A DNA stretch of 64,000 nucleotides, from assembly GCA_963799085.1 (NCBI GenBank), contig CAWCWA010000015.1:248001-312000 (forward strand). The letters run 5' to 3'. The stretch is from AP-15 sp963799085 (GTDB taxonomy: Bacteria > Pseudomonadota > Alphaproteobacteria > ATCC43930 > CGMCC-115725). This document shows positions 9,252-17,908 of the stretch, piece after piece (the stretch's first letter is position 1; each line of letters opens with the position of its first letter). The notes beneath the pieces are model-generated. The model worked only from the letters and a program-made list of their open reading frames with translations, ran no database searches and was not told the DNA's origin. The position numbers and the translations under genes were made by a program.

Positions 9252-9409
9252 GCCTCTTCCCCTCAACCTTTTGCTGCACTGTCGAGATACATCATTTTGA
9301 TGCGAAGGCAAGTGCCTGCCTTGCTAATGGGGCAGCCCTTGCCGGACAAAGGAAAATCTAGAATATCGCGGGACGCAGTCCGCCGATGCCCGGCGCGCGG
9401 GAGGAAGAA

Positions 9410-10031
9410 ATGATCGATCTCTACACCTGGCCGACGCCGAACGGGCACAAGATCTCGATCATGCTCGAGGAAATCGGCGCCCAATACCGCGTCTTTCCGG
9501 TCGATATCGGCAATGGCCAGCAATTTAGCCCGGACTACGCCTCGATCAATCCAAACGGCAAGATCCCGGCGATCATCGATCAGGACGCGGCGGGCGGACC
9601 GCTCGCTGTCTTTGAGTTCGGGCGCTATTCTGATCTACCTGGCGGTGAGCAAATCCGCCTATCTCGGCGTCGACGCGCGCGACCGGATCGCCGTGATCGA
9701 ATGGTTGATGTTCCAGGTCGGGGAGATCGGGCCGATCTTTGGCCAGGCGCATCATTTCCGCCGCTTTGCGCCGGAACCGGTTCCCGAAGCGGTTTCGTAT
9801 TACACAAAGGAGGCGGCGCGTCTCTACCGTGTGCTCGACCGCGGGCTCGGTGAGCAAACGTTTCTCGCGGGCGGCGATTATTCAATCGCGGACATCGCGA
9901 CCTGGCCCTGGATCGCCCGTCATGCCTGGCAAGGCGTCGACCTCGCCGACTACCCGAATATACGCCGCTGGTTCGAGACGGTCGGCGCCCGCCCGGCCGT
10001 GCAACAAGGTATGCGCGTGCCGCAGGTCTAG
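9410..10031 (+). CDS. Glutathione S-transferase family protein (one apparent frameshift)
   Basis: The first frame gives the thioredoxin-like domain (MIDLYTWPTPNGHKISIMLE, then NPNGKIPAIID), typical of the YfcG/YghU-like bacterial glutathione transferases, with the SNAIL-like glutathione motif reached at about base 9615. There the frame changes: removing one T of the TT at 9617-9618 turns FEFGRY into FESGAILIYLA and joins the helical C-terminal domain (TFLAGGDYSIADIATWPWIA) that ends at 10031. A perfect GGGAGGA ribosome site precedes the ATG at 9410. The indel is probably a sequence error. The family conjugates glutathione to electrophiles or reduces disulfides; substrate unknown. Confidence 0.82.
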
Positions 10032-10055
10032 CCGGGCGGCGTCGGTCCCGGCTAG
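10028..10055. terminator. Perfect hairpin between convergent genes, possible bidirectional terminator
   Basis: CTAGCCGGG at 10028-10036 is matched by CCCGGCTAG at 10047-10055, a 9-base perfect stem with a 10-base loop. It spans the stop codons of both convergent genes (GST stop at 10029-10031, gspO stop at 10052-10054). There is no U-tract on either side, so intrinsic termination is unproven; a hairpin at the junction of two convergent genes is still a likely transcript end. Confidence 0.45.
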
Positions 10056-10837
10056 GAAAGGCCGGGCCAGCCGAACCCCAGCCAGACGATCCAGGCGGCG
10101 AGCGCCAGAAATGGGCCGAACGGAAGCGCCGAATGAGCGGTGAGGCGGACGCCGCCGAAACCCAGCACGCCGGCGGCGAGCAAACCGGCGAGCGCCGCAA
10201 TGAGGATCACCTGCGGCAGCGCGCCGGCCCCGACCCAAGCGCCCGCCGCGGCAAGCAGCTTGGCGTCGCCGCGTCCCAGCCCTTCCCGCCCGCGCCATCT
10301 GTGGTAAAGCGCGGCCACCGCGCGAAGCGCCAAATAGCCGAGGGCGGCGCCGAGAGCCCGGTCGGTCAAATCTCCGGGATCAAGCGCCAAGGTCGCGGCG
10401 AGCCCGGCAAGCGCGAGTGGCAAGGTCAGGACGTCGGGCAGCAGCCAACTCTGCCAGTCGATCCAGCCCAGCGCCAGCAGCCACCAGCCGAAGATGCAAT
10501 CGAGCCAAACCCTCTCGGCGCCGCCGACCGCGAGCGCTATGAGGGCGATCATGACACACGCCAGTTCGATTGCGGGATGGAACCAGCCGATCGGTTCGCT
10601 GCAATAACGGCACTGGCCGCGCACGGCGACCCAGCTGAGGATCGGCACCAGGTCGCGTGGCCGAAGAACCTCGCCGCAGCTTTCGCAGCGGGAGCGCGAC
10701 CAGGCGATTGAGCCACCAGTCGGCAGGCGCCGGACGAGGACGCCGAGAAAACTGCCGACAAAGGGTGCTGCCGCGACGGCGGTCCAGGCAATCGCGCCCG
10801 CGTCGGCCATCCGATCGAGCCAATTCGCATCGAGCAC
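10052..10837 (-). CDS. gspO: Prepilin leader peptidase / N-methyltransferase (type II secretion O)
   Basis: An inner-membrane aspartic protease (A24 family) that cleaves and N-methylates type II secretion pseudopilins. The N-terminal part has the zinc-type double CxxC (CESCGEVL and CRYC) within a cytoplasmic loop; WIDWQSWLLPD supplies the first catalytic Asp, and GLGRGDAKLLAA is the GxGD motif with the second. About eight hydrophobic segments follow. The start is uncertain: GTG at 10837 has an AGGGGCGAGA ribosome site, ATG at 10810 has none. It is divergent from gspE, with 96 bases between them, and is the peptidase for the pseudopilins G, H, I, J and K encoded nearby. Confidence 0.92.
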   Translation of the reverse strand: MLDANWLDRMADAGAIAWTAVAAAPFVGSFLGVLVRRLPTGGSIAWSRSRCESCGEVLRPRDLVPILSWVAVRGQCRYCSEPIGWFHPAIELACVMIALIALAVGGAERVWLDCIFGWWLLALGWIDWQSWLLPDVLTLPLALAGLAATLALDPGDLTDRALGAALGYLALRAVAALYHRWRGREGLGRGDAKLLAAAGAWVGAGALPQVILIAALAGLLAAGVLGFGGVRLTAHSALPFGPFLALAAWIVWLGFGWPGLS

Positions 10838-10933
10838 GCGCTCTCGCCCCTGCCTCTGGCAATCGGTTATTCTTTTGTGCGTAGATTTGCGTCCGGGCCG
10901 TAGTAAAAGACCCCGCCGAGGTATAGCGCGACT

Positions 10934-12667
10934 ATGACCTTCGAGGCCATCGCTTCCGCAACTGCCGTAGAGGCCGCAGAGGTGTTGGCGCGGCTCGGCC
11001 CGGCGCTGCTTGCCGCCGGAATGGTCGATCAGCGCACGCTCGACCGCGCCCGCCGTGTCGCCGCCGAAACCAGCGGCCGGCTCGACCGGGTGCTTACCCA
11101 GCTCGGGCTGATCAGCGAACGTGGGCTCGCTGACACCCTGGCGCAGCTGATTGGCGCGCCGCTTGCCGCCGACTATCCCGAAGAAGCGCTGTTCAGCGAG
11201 CAGTTGCGGCCGAAATTTCTGCGCCGGGCGCATGCCTTGCCGATCGCCGGCGATGGTGAGCGCGCGGTTTTGGCGATGGCCGACCCGCTCGACACCTTTA
11301 CCCGCAGCGCGGTCGCCGCCGCACTCGGCTCGCCCGGTCGCGATCGCGGTCGCGGTCCCGATCGAACTCGAAGCCGCCTTCGATCGGCTTTATCCCGAAG
11401 AGGCTGAAGGCGTTGACGCCGAGGCGATGCTCGACGAGGTGGTTCCCGATGCCGAGCCGGCCGAAGAAGACGCCGAGCGGCTCAAGGATCTCGCCAGCGA
11501 GGCGCCGGTCATCCGGCTGGTCAACCAGCTGATCGCGAGGGCCGTCGAAACCCACGCTTCGGACGTGCATCTCGAACCGTTGCCTGACCGGCTGCGCGTC
11601 CGCTACCGCTACGACGGCGTGCTGCACGAGGTCGAATCACCGCCGGCGCGGCTGCAGGCGGCGATCATCTCGCGCATCAAGATCATGGCCCGGCTCGACA
11701 TCGCCGAGCGCCGGCTGCCGCAGGACGGCCGCATCAAGCTGACGGTGCGCGGCCACGAGATCGACTTCCGGGTTTCGACGATGCCCTCGCTGCACGGCGA
11801 GACGGTGGTGCTGCGGGTGCTCGACCGCACCGCCGTCGAATTCGACTATCGCAAGCTCGGGCTGCCGGACGACATCCGCAGCGGCTTCGAGCGCGCGCTC
11901 GAGCTGCCGAACGGCATGGTGCTGGTCACCGGCCCGACCGGCAGCGGCAAGACGACGACGCTCTACACGGGTCTTCTCAAGCTGAACACCGTTGCCCGCA
12001 ACGTCGTCACCGTCGAGGATCCGATCGAATACCAGCTGGCCGGCATCAACCAGATCCAGGTGCAGGCCGCAGATCGGGCTCAACTTTGCGAGCCTGTTGC
12101 GCTCAATCCTGCGGCAGGATCCGGACGTCATCATGATCGGCGAGATCCGCGATCTTGAAACCGCGCAGATCGCGGTGCAGGCGGCGCTGACCGGCCATCT
12201 CGTGCTGTCGACCCTGCACACCAACTCGGCCGCCGCGACGATGACCCGTCTGCGCGACATGGGGCTCGAGGATTATCTGCTGACGGCGACACTGAAGGCG
12301 GTGCTGGCGCAGCGGCTGGTGCGGCGGCTGTGCCCCAGATGCAAGGAGCCCGAGCCCGCTGCGGCATCGTTGCACGAGCGCTTTGGCCTCGACCGCCTGG
12401 CTGGCGGCGGGCCGGTCACACTTTACCGCCCGGGCGGTTGCCCGAGTGCCGCGGCACCGGCTATCGCGGCCGTCGCGCGATCGCCGAATTGCTGGTGCCG
12501 AGCCGGGCGATCGATCGGCTGATCTTCGACGGCGCCGACGACGCCGCGATCGAGCGCGCCGCGGTCGAGGGCGGCATGCGTCCGATCTTCGACAGCGGCC
12601 TGCTCGCCGTCCTCGAGGGCGACACGACGATCGAGGAGGTGTGCGGTGCATCCGCAGCGAGGCGTGA
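10934..12667 (+). CDS. gspE: Type II secretion ATPase GspE (four apparent frameshifts)
   Basis: The cytoplasmic hexameric ATPase that drives pseudopilus assembly. In order: an N1E-like domain (to about base 11300), then SEAPVIRLVNQLIARA, Walker A GPTGSGKTTTLY, the Asp and His boxes (VEDPIEYQ, LSTLHTNSA), Walker B IMIGEIRD, and a zinc tetracysteine (CPRC and CPEC). Four single-base faults break it: extra C in CCC 11333-11335, extra G in GG 12065-12066, a missing G near 12444, and a missing C near 12639. Restoring the last gives EEVLRCIRSEA and a TGA at 12665, matching the usual GspE ending. Without that repair the frame runs into gspF. The faults look like sequencing errors. Confidence 0.88.
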
Positions 12668-12677
12668 GCGTAAGCTG

Positions 12678-13901
12678 ATGCCGGCGTTTCGCTGGTCGGC
12701 GGTCAACGCCGCCGGGGAGGTGGTTCGCGGCGTGATCGATGCTGCTGATCGGCAGAGCGCGGTCGAGAGGCTGCAACGCCAGGGACAGCTCGTGCTGCGC
12801 GCCGAGCCGGCGGATGGCGGCCGCCGCTGGACCGAATTGCTGCAGCTCGAACTCGGCGGAGCGCGCGGCCTCGGCAAGGCCTCGCTCGTCGAAGTCACGC
12901 GTGAACTGGCGATCATGCTGGGCGCCGGGCAGGATCTCGATCGGGCTTTGCGTTTTGTCGTCGACAACACGCCGACCACCGCCGCCGGCGCGATCCTCAG
13001 CAATGTCCGCGACCGGGTGCGCGGCGGGAGTTCGCTCGCCGCGGCACTGGCGAGCGAACCCCGTTCGTTCAATAAGCTTTATGTCGGGCTGGTGCGCGCC
13101 GGCGAAGCGGGAGGCACCCTGCCGGCGACGCTCGAACGGTTGGCCGCACTGCTCGAGCGCGAGCGCAGCCTCAACGCGAGCCTCAGGGCCTCTATGGTCT
13201 ATCCGGCCCTGTTGGTGGTCGCCGCCCTAGGATCGATCATCTTGCTGCTCGACTACGTGCTGCCGCAATTCGTCCCGATTTTCGAACAGGCCGGCGCCGA
13301 ATTGCCGACCGCGACCCGGATGCTGATGGCGGCCGGCGCCGTGGTGGGCGTCGGCCTGCCGTGGTTTCTGCTGGCGCTGTTCGCCGCCGCCCTGATCGCC
13401 CGCCGGTTGCTCGCGCAACCCGCTTACCGGCTGCAATTCGACCGCCTGGTGCTGCATTTGCCGGTTGTCGGCAAACTGCTGCGCGAGACCCTGGCGGCGC
13501 GGTTGACCCGGACATTCGGAAGCCTCCTCGAGAACGGCGTGGCGCTGATCCCGGCGCTCGGCATTGCCAAGGAGGCCCTCGGCAACCGCGCCGCGTCGGC
13601 GGCGGTCGATGCGGCGGCGGTGGCGGCGAAGGGTGGCGCGGGCTTGGCGCGTCCGCTCGGCGCTTCGGGGCTGTTTCCACCGCGCACGATCCACCTGCTG
13701 CAGCTCGGTGAGGAGGCCGCGCAGCTCGCCGCGATGGCGCTCAAGGCCGCCGATATCCACGACGAGCAGGCGCGGCTGATGATGCAGCGGCTGGTGGCGC
13801 TCGCCGTGCCGTTGATCACGATCTCGATGGGCCTCGCCGTCGCCGGCATCGTCAGCGCATTGCTGACGGCGATGCTGAGCCTCAATGACCTTGCCGTGTG
13901 A
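12678..13901 (+). CDS. gspF: Type II secretion inner-membrane protein GspF
   Basis: A 407-residue polytopic inner-membrane platform protein that couples GspE to pseudopilus extension. It begins MPAFRWSAVNAAGEVVRG, as usual for GspF, and has two T2SSF domains: LVEVTRELAIMLGAGQDLDRA with GLVRAGEAGGTLP in the first, and TRTFGSLLENGVALIPAL with LLQLGEEAAQLA in the second. Three transmembrane segments are visible (near residues 172-192, 215-245 and 375-400). The start is the ATG at 12678, 10 bases after the restored gspE stop; as deposited the frame is open through it. Its 3' end overlaps the first possible start of gspH. Confidence 0.92.
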   Translation: MPAFRWSAVNAAGEVVRGVIDAADRQSAVERLQRQGQLVLRAEPADGGRRWTELLQLELGGARGLGKASLVEVTRELAIMLGAGQDLDRALRFVVDNTPTTAAGAILSNVRDRVRGGSSLAAALASEPRSFNKLYVGLVRAGEAGGTLPATLERLAALLERERSLNASLRASMVYPALLVVAALGSIILLLDYVLPQFVPIFEQAGAELPTATRMLMAAGAVVGVGLPWFLLALFAAALIARRLLAQPAYRLQFDRLVLHLPVVGKLLRETLAARLTRTFGSLLENGVALIPALGIAKEALGNRAASAAVDAAAVAAKGGAGLARPLGASGLFPPRTIHLLQLGEEAAQLAAMALKAADIHDEQARLMMQRLVALAVPLITISMGLAVAGIVSALLTAMLSLNDLAV

Positions 13902-14364
13902 TCCGCGCCTTCGGCCCCGCGTGACCGGCGCGCTCGGCTTCACCCTGATCGAGCTCCTGGTGGTGCTTGCCATCATGGGATTGGCGATCGTTCTGATCGT
14001 CGGCTTCAAACCGCCCTGGAGTTGCGGCCTCGGCATCGACGCGACGGCGTCCGATCTGGCCGCCGGTCTGCGCCTGGCGCGGGCCGAGGCGATCGCCGGC
14101 AACCGTCCGGTCGTCTTCGACCTCGATCTCGCCAGCCGCCAGTACCGCGTTGGCGCGCGACCGCCGCGCCGTCTGCCGCCGGATATGGCCGATCGCGCTG
14201 CTGACGGTGGCGGGCGAACGTCGGGGGGCTGCGAGCGCCGATATTCGCTTCAACCCCGACGGCAGTTCGACCGGCGGCAGGATCACGCTCGCGCGGCAGA
14301 CCGCCGGGTAGCGGTCGGCGTCGAGTGGCTGACCGGCCGCGTCAGCATTGCCGATGTGCGCTGA
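13885..14364 (+). CDS. gspH: Type II secretion minor pseudopilin GspH (two compensating indels)
   Basis: A type IV pilin-like protein with the cleavage and helix motif G|FTLIELLVVLAIMGLAIV. Gly before Phe is the peptidase site and Glu5 of the mature form is present. After PDMA the frame is wrong for about 120 bases: deleting one C at 14189-14190 gives IALLTVAGE and then IRFNPDGSSTGGRITLARQTAG, a typical GspH C-terminal strand pattern. A base missing after 14310 returns the frame to VGVEWLTGRVSIADVR. Start could be the ATG at 13885 (18-residue leader) or GTG at 13921 (6-residue leader); neither has a clear ribosome site. It sits at the tip of the pseudopilus with I, J and K. Confidence 0.82.
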   Translation: MTLPCDPRLRPRVTGALGFTLIELLVVLAIMGLAIVLIVGFKPPWSCGLGIDATASDLAAGLRLARAEAIAGNRPVVFDLDLASRQYRVGARPPRRLPPDMADRAADGGGRTSGGCERRYSLQPRRQFDRRQDHARAADRRVAVGVEWLTGRVSIADVR

Positions 14365-14765
14365 ACCGGCGCGCCGCGAGGCCGGCTTCACGCTGCTCGA
14401 AGTTGTGGTCGCGCTCGCAATTGCGTCGCTTGCGCTCGTCGGCTTGTTTCAGGCGGGCTCGGGCGGGATGTTCGCGGCCGACACCGCGGCTCGCGCCGAA
14501 GAAGCGGTCGAGCGCGCCCAGTCGCATCTTGCCGCTGTCGGCCGCAATGTGGCGCTCGTCGTCGGCGAGTTCGCCGGCGATGACGGCGGTGGCTACCGCT
14601 GGCGGCTGCGCGTCGAGCCGGCGGCGGCGCGGCGCGGGTGACGGAGTTGTCGGCGGAACCGTCCTCTACAATGTCGAGGTGGCGGTGTCCTGGCCGTCGC
14701 GCGGTCGTGACCGATCGGTGGTTCTCAAGACATTGCGCCTCGGCGCGGCTTCCCCCGGCGGTTGA
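14354..14765 (+). CDS. gspI: Type II secretion minor pseudopilin GspI (one apparent frameshift)
   Basis: Short leader followed by G|FTLLEVVVALAIASLALVGL, the prepilin peptidase site and hydrophobic helix, with the conserved Glu5. The first frame stops at 14641, but removing one G near 14631 reads AAARAGDGVVGGTVLYNVEV and continues to the TGA at 14765. The final stretch (VAVSWPSRGRDRSVVLKTLR) matches the GspI C-terminal pattern. The ATG at 14354 overlaps the end of gspH, so the two are likely coupled. Mature length of about 125 residues is normal for GspI. Confidence 0.85.
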
Positions 14766-14771
14766 GGGCAC

Positions 14772-15368
14772 ATGACGCGCCCCGCTCAAGCCGGCTTCAC
14801 GCTGCTCGAAACCCTGGTGGTGCTGGTCGTACTAGGTCTGCTCGTTGTCGGGCTTGCCCAGGGGGTGCGCGCCGGCCTCGCGCTATGGACCGCGCAGAAC
14901 AAGCGCATCGAGCGGATTACCGATCTGGATTCGACCGCGCGCGTGCTGCGCACCCTATTGACCGGGATGCCGCCGCCGTCAGCGACCGGCGCTCAGAGTC
15001 GATCGACGACGATCAAGGGCGGCAGCAGCCGGCTCGATTTTGTCGGCGATCTGCCGACCGGGCTCGGCGCGACACAACGCGCCGACATCGTAATCGAGCT
15101 ACTGCGGCAAAGGCTCGTACTGGTCTGGACGCCGCGTCGCCACGAGGTTTCCGTCGGTCCGCCACCCAAGCCGGTCGAGACAGAGCTGATCAGCGGCGTC
15201 GAGGGGCTCGACCTGGCCTATTGGGGGGCGGCTTCGCCGGATCAGGCGCCAGGCTGGCAGGCAGCATGGGAAGGGCCCGCATTGCCCCAATTGATTCGGG
15301 TGCGCTTGGCCTTTGCCAAGGGTGACCCGCGCATCTGGCCCGATTTGATCGTCGCGCCGCAGCTTTAG
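14772..15368 (+). CDS. gspJ: Type II secretion minor pseudopilin GspJ
   Basis: A 198-residue pilin-like protein: MTRPAQAG|FTLLETLVVLVVLGLL with Gly at the cleavage site and Glu5. The remainder has the GspJ arrangement, with RIERITDLDSTARVLRTLL after the helix and ISGVEGLDLAYW followed by LPQLIRVRLAF near the C-terminus. It begins 6 bases after gspI and completes the H-I-J tip genes. The operon then breaks: a 236-base gap precedes gspL. Confidence 0.9.
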   Translation: MTRPAQAGFTLLETLVVLVVLGLLVVGLAQGVRAGLALWTAQNKRIERITDLDSTARVLRTLLTGMPPPSATGAQSRSTTIKGGSSRLDFVGDLPTGLGATQRADIVIELLRQRLVLVWTPRRHEVSVGPPPKPVETELISGVEGLDLAYWGAASPDQAPGWQAAWEGPALPQLIRVRLAFAKGDPRIWPDLIVAPQL

Positions 15369-15449
15369 GATAGAGCGATTCGCTATCTTGGGGAGCCCGA
15401 CAACCGAGAATCAGCGCGCGCCGACCGAGGGAGCAAGGGGGAGTTGTGG

Positions 15450-15489
15450 AAAAACCGTGGCGAGTTTCGTGCGATCAAGCGGTTTTTTG
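15450..15489. repeat. Inverted repeat ending in a T-run inside the T2SS gene gap
   Basis: AAAAACCG at 15450-15457 pairs with CGGTTTTT at 15480-15487 around a 22-base loop, and the right arm ends in six T. It lies in the 236-base gap between gspJ and gspL. It could be a weak terminator of the E-F-H-I-J transcript or a regulatory hairpin before L-M-C-D-K. The loop is long and the stem AT-rich, so stability is doubtful. The rest of the gap holds no gene I can recognise; a second promoter for gspL is expected here but I cannot point to a convincing one. Confidence 0.3.
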
Positions 15490-15604
15490 TAATGATTATC
15501 GGGTAGAAGCCCCCACAAGGCTGCTCGGACTTTGCAGTGAGCGAGCGGCTCTGTAGCATAGGGCATCGTTCGTCGGCGATACGGCGTCGGTTCGGTTTTG
15601 CATA

Positions 15605-16642
15605 ATGCTGCGCGATTTCTTCGCTTGGTGGCTCGGTCAGCTTGGAGAGCTTCTGCCGCCAAGGTTGCGGCGGCCGTCCCCGACAATTGCCGATGCGACG
15701 GTTGTCACCCCGATCGGCTTGCCGGGGCAGCGCGTTGACGCGGTAGCCGTCGGCTTGCGCCGCAACGGCAAGGAAACGCAGCTCACTCAGATTGGACTTG
15801 GGGCGAGCGGACTTTCGCAACTGCGCCGCGGCGACGGGAGCCCGACGGTACTCCGCCTGCGCGGATCGGAGGTGCTCGGAAAGACGTTGAGCCTGCCGCT
15901 GGCTGCGGAGCGTGAACTCGACCAGGTCCTCGCTTTCGAGATGGACCGGGAGACGCCGTTCAAGCCCGAGGATATTTACTGGAACCATCGCATCGAGGCG
16001 ATCGACCGGCAGAACGGGCGGATTTCGGTGCGTTTGCTGCTGGTGCCCAGGGCCTCGCTTGGCGCCCTGCTCGACGCGCTTCGTCGGCATGGCATCGTTC
16101 CGCGACGCGCGGAAATCGCGGACGGTCCGGACGCGGGGGCATACCTGCCGCTTGACGATGAGGGTGGGCGACCTGTTCATCCGACCAATCGTCTGGTCAG
16201 GCCGGTGGCGATCGCCTGCGCAATCCTCGCCCTTGCCGCGATAGCGACACCGTTCGTGCGGCAATCAATGGCGCTGGCTGAGCTAGACCGGCAGGTCGCC
16301 GCTACTCGCGCCGCTGCGGGCGAAGCCGAAGGGTTGCGCCGCGAAATCGAACAGCTCTCCGGAAGCGCCACTTTGATCCAAGCCGAGCGCGATAAGGCCG
16401 GCCGGCCGCTTGAAATCTTGGCTGCGGCCACCCGGGTTTTGCCTGACGACTCCTATCTGACCGAATTGGAATTGCGACAGCGCAAACTTACCCTCAGCGG
16501 CCGTTCGGCCGCGGCGGCGCGGCTGATCGGCGCCTTTGCCGGCGACGGCATGTTCCACAATCCCGCCTTTGCTGCTCCGGTTACCCGAATCGAGGCGCTC
16601 CACTCGGAAATCTTCACGATCATTGCGGAGGTCGCGCCGTAG
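15605..16642 (+). CDS. gspL: Type II secretion assembly platform protein GspL
   Basis: A 345-residue bitopic protein with an actin-like cytoplasmic domain (about residues 25-190; LPLAAERELDQVLAFEMDRETPF is the conserved GspL/PilM-like patch), one transmembrane segment (AIACAILALAAIATPF, about residues 200-216), a coiled-coil (residues 223-260, heptad-like EGLRREIEQLSG) and a ferredoxin-like PilN-type periplasmic end. It connects GspE to GspM and GspC. The ATG at 15605 opens the second T2SS gene group. The next gene begins 14 bases after its stop. Confidence 0.88.
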   Translation: MLRDFFAWWLGQLGELLPPRLRRPSPTIADATVVTPIGLPGQRVDAVAVGLRRNGKETQLTQIGLGASGLSQLRRGDGSPTVLRLRGSEVLGKTLSLPLAAERELDQVLAFEMDRETPFKPEDIYWNHRIEAIDRQNGRISVRLLLVPRASLGALLDALRRHGIVPRRAEIADGPDAGAYLPLDDEGGRPVHPTNRLVRPVAIACAILALAAIATPFVRQSMALAELDRQVAATRAAAGEAEGLRREIEQLSGSATLIQAERDKAGRPLEILAAATRVLPDDSYLTELELRQRKLTLSGRSAAAARLIGAFAGDGMFHNPAFAAPVTRIEALHSEIFTIIAEVAP

Positions 16643-16656
16643 TCTCGCTCACCGCC

Positions 16657-17274
16657 ATGTCCGCCATGCCTACCGGCGCCAGAGGCCAGGTCTTGGCCGT
16701 GCTGCTGGTCCTGATAGCGCTTGGGGCGGTCTATCTCTTCGCTGCCGCGCCGCTGCTCGATCTCTACGCCGAGCGCGACGCGACGCTGCGGCACAACCGA
16801 ATGCTGCTGCCTCGGCTCGAGGCGGTCGCGGCGGAATTGCCGACGCTCCGGGCGCGTCTTGCCGAATTGCAGGCCGCCGACGGCAGCCGAGAAATCACCC
16901 TCGATGGCGCCACCGACGCGCTAGCATCGGCCAATCTGCAGAGCCGTATCGAGGCCTTCGCAACGGCCGCGGGCGTCTCGATCGGCAGCACCGAGAGCGT
17001 GCCGGCCGAACCCCGTGGCGGCTATCGCCGCATCGGCTTGCGCCTTGTTCTCAATGGTCCCTACGAGACCCTCGTAAAGCTTCTCGCTGAGCTCGGATCC
17101 GCGACCCCGCCGTTGATCGTCGACAATCTGCAGGTTCATGGCGTCCTGCGAAGGCCCGGGCGGCCGGCCGCGTCGGAAACCGATCTCGGTCTCGATGCCG
17201 GCCTCGACGTGTATGCGTTCCGCGCCGACGAGAAAGCCACAGACGGCGAGAAAGCCGCGGCCGCCAAGCCATGA
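16657..17274 (+). CDS. gspM: Type II secretion protein GspM
   Basis: A 205-residue bitopic protein with a short cytoplasmic tail, one transmembrane segment (VLAVLLVLIALGAVYLFAAA, residues 12-31), a coiled-coil rich in Leu/Ala/Glu (residues 35-75) and a ferredoxin-like periplasmic domain containing RIGLRLVLNGPYETLVKLLAE. The last pattern is characteristic of the GspMb/PilO-like type. GspM partners GspL in the inner-membrane platform. The position between gspL and the gspC/N-like gene supports the call. Confidence 0.87.
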   Translation: MSAMPTGARGQVLAVLLVLIALGAVYLFAAAPLLDLYAERDATLRHNRMLLPRLEAVAAELPTLRARLAELQAADGSREITLDGATDALASANLQSRIEAFATAAGVSIGSTESVPAEPRGGYRRIGLRLVLNGPYETLVKLLAELGSATPPLIVDNLQVHGVLRRPGRPAASETDLGLDAGLDVYAFRADEKATDGEKAAAAKP

Positions 17275-17287
17275 CCTCCGCCTAATC

Positions 17288-17908
17288 ATGATCGACCGCT
17301 ACCTCCTCTATTTGTTGCTGGCCGGCTGCCTCTTTTTCGCCGCGCTCGTTTTGCTCGAGGTCGGATCCGAGCCCGAGGAGGCGGTATCGGTTGCGGCTCC
17401 GATGCGGTCGCCGGCCGGTTCCCCGCCGCGTGCGGAGCAGCGGGCGAGGGCAGAGGACCTGATCGCCACGATCCTGGCTCGGCCGCTCTTTAGCAGCACG
17501 CGGCGGCCCGCCCCGGCCGAGGCCGCGGACAGGACCGGTGATGCCGAGCTTTCCGACACGCGGCTCGCCGGCATCTTGACCGAGCCCGGCCATCGCCTCG
17601 CGATCTTCGTCCCGACAGGCGCCAAGCCGATAATGGTGACGGAGGGCGACAGTATCGCCGGCTGGCGCATCGACAGCATCACCCCGCTGGCGGTGTCGCT
17701 GACCGGCCCCGACGGCGTCAAGACTTTGCAGCCCAAAATCGACCCGAACCTCGCGCCGCCTCCCCCACCCCCGCAACCGACGCCGGTGCCGGCGCTCGGC
17801 CGTGTGCGAGGTCGGGTGGCGACGCCGGTTCTGCCCGGAAGACCCGGCGGGCCGGCGAACCTCCCGTCCCCACCGCCGCGACCCGGTCTGGCCGGAGCGC
17901 GGCGATGA
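17288..17908 (+). CDS. GspC/GspN-like inner-membrane protein of type II secretion
   Basis: A 206-residue protein with an N-terminal anchor (YLLYLLLAGCLFFAALVLL) and a periplasmic HR-like domain (TRLAGILTEPGHRLAIFV, then VTEGDSIAGWRIDSITPLAV). That domain is the part of GspC that contacts the secretin N-terminal domain. There is no PDZ domain; instead the protein ends in a Pro-rich tail with a run of six Pro near residue 160. NCBI-style names for such proteins are T2SS protein N or C. It overlaps gspD by four bases, so inner- and outer-membrane connectors are made together. The start is the ATG at 17288. Confidence 0.8.
   Translation: MIDRYLLYLLLAGCLFFAALVLLEVGSEPEEAVSVAAPMRSPAGSPPRAEQRARAEDLIATILARPLFSSTRRPAPAEAADRTGDAELSDTRLAGILTEPGHRLAIFVPTGAKPIMVTEGDSIAGWRIDSITPLAVSLTGPDGVKTLQPKIDPNLAPPPPPPQPTPVPALGRVRGRVATPVLPGRPGGPANLPSPPPRPGLAGARR

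Noticed and set aside
11327..11380. Short tandem repeat in gspE (repeated GCGGTC-like units)
   Set aside because: Encodes the alternating Ala-Val strand of the protein; only imperfect short repeats, no array.
11300..12670. Programmed frameshifting in gspE
   Set aside because: Four shifts in both directions, without slippery heptamers plus downstream structure, in a protein family never known to need recoding; sequence error is simpler.
12330..13901. A gspE-gspF fusion protein (continuous frame)
   Set aside because: Adding one base near 12639 restores the usual GspE ending and stop at 12665 and a separate GspF start at 12678.
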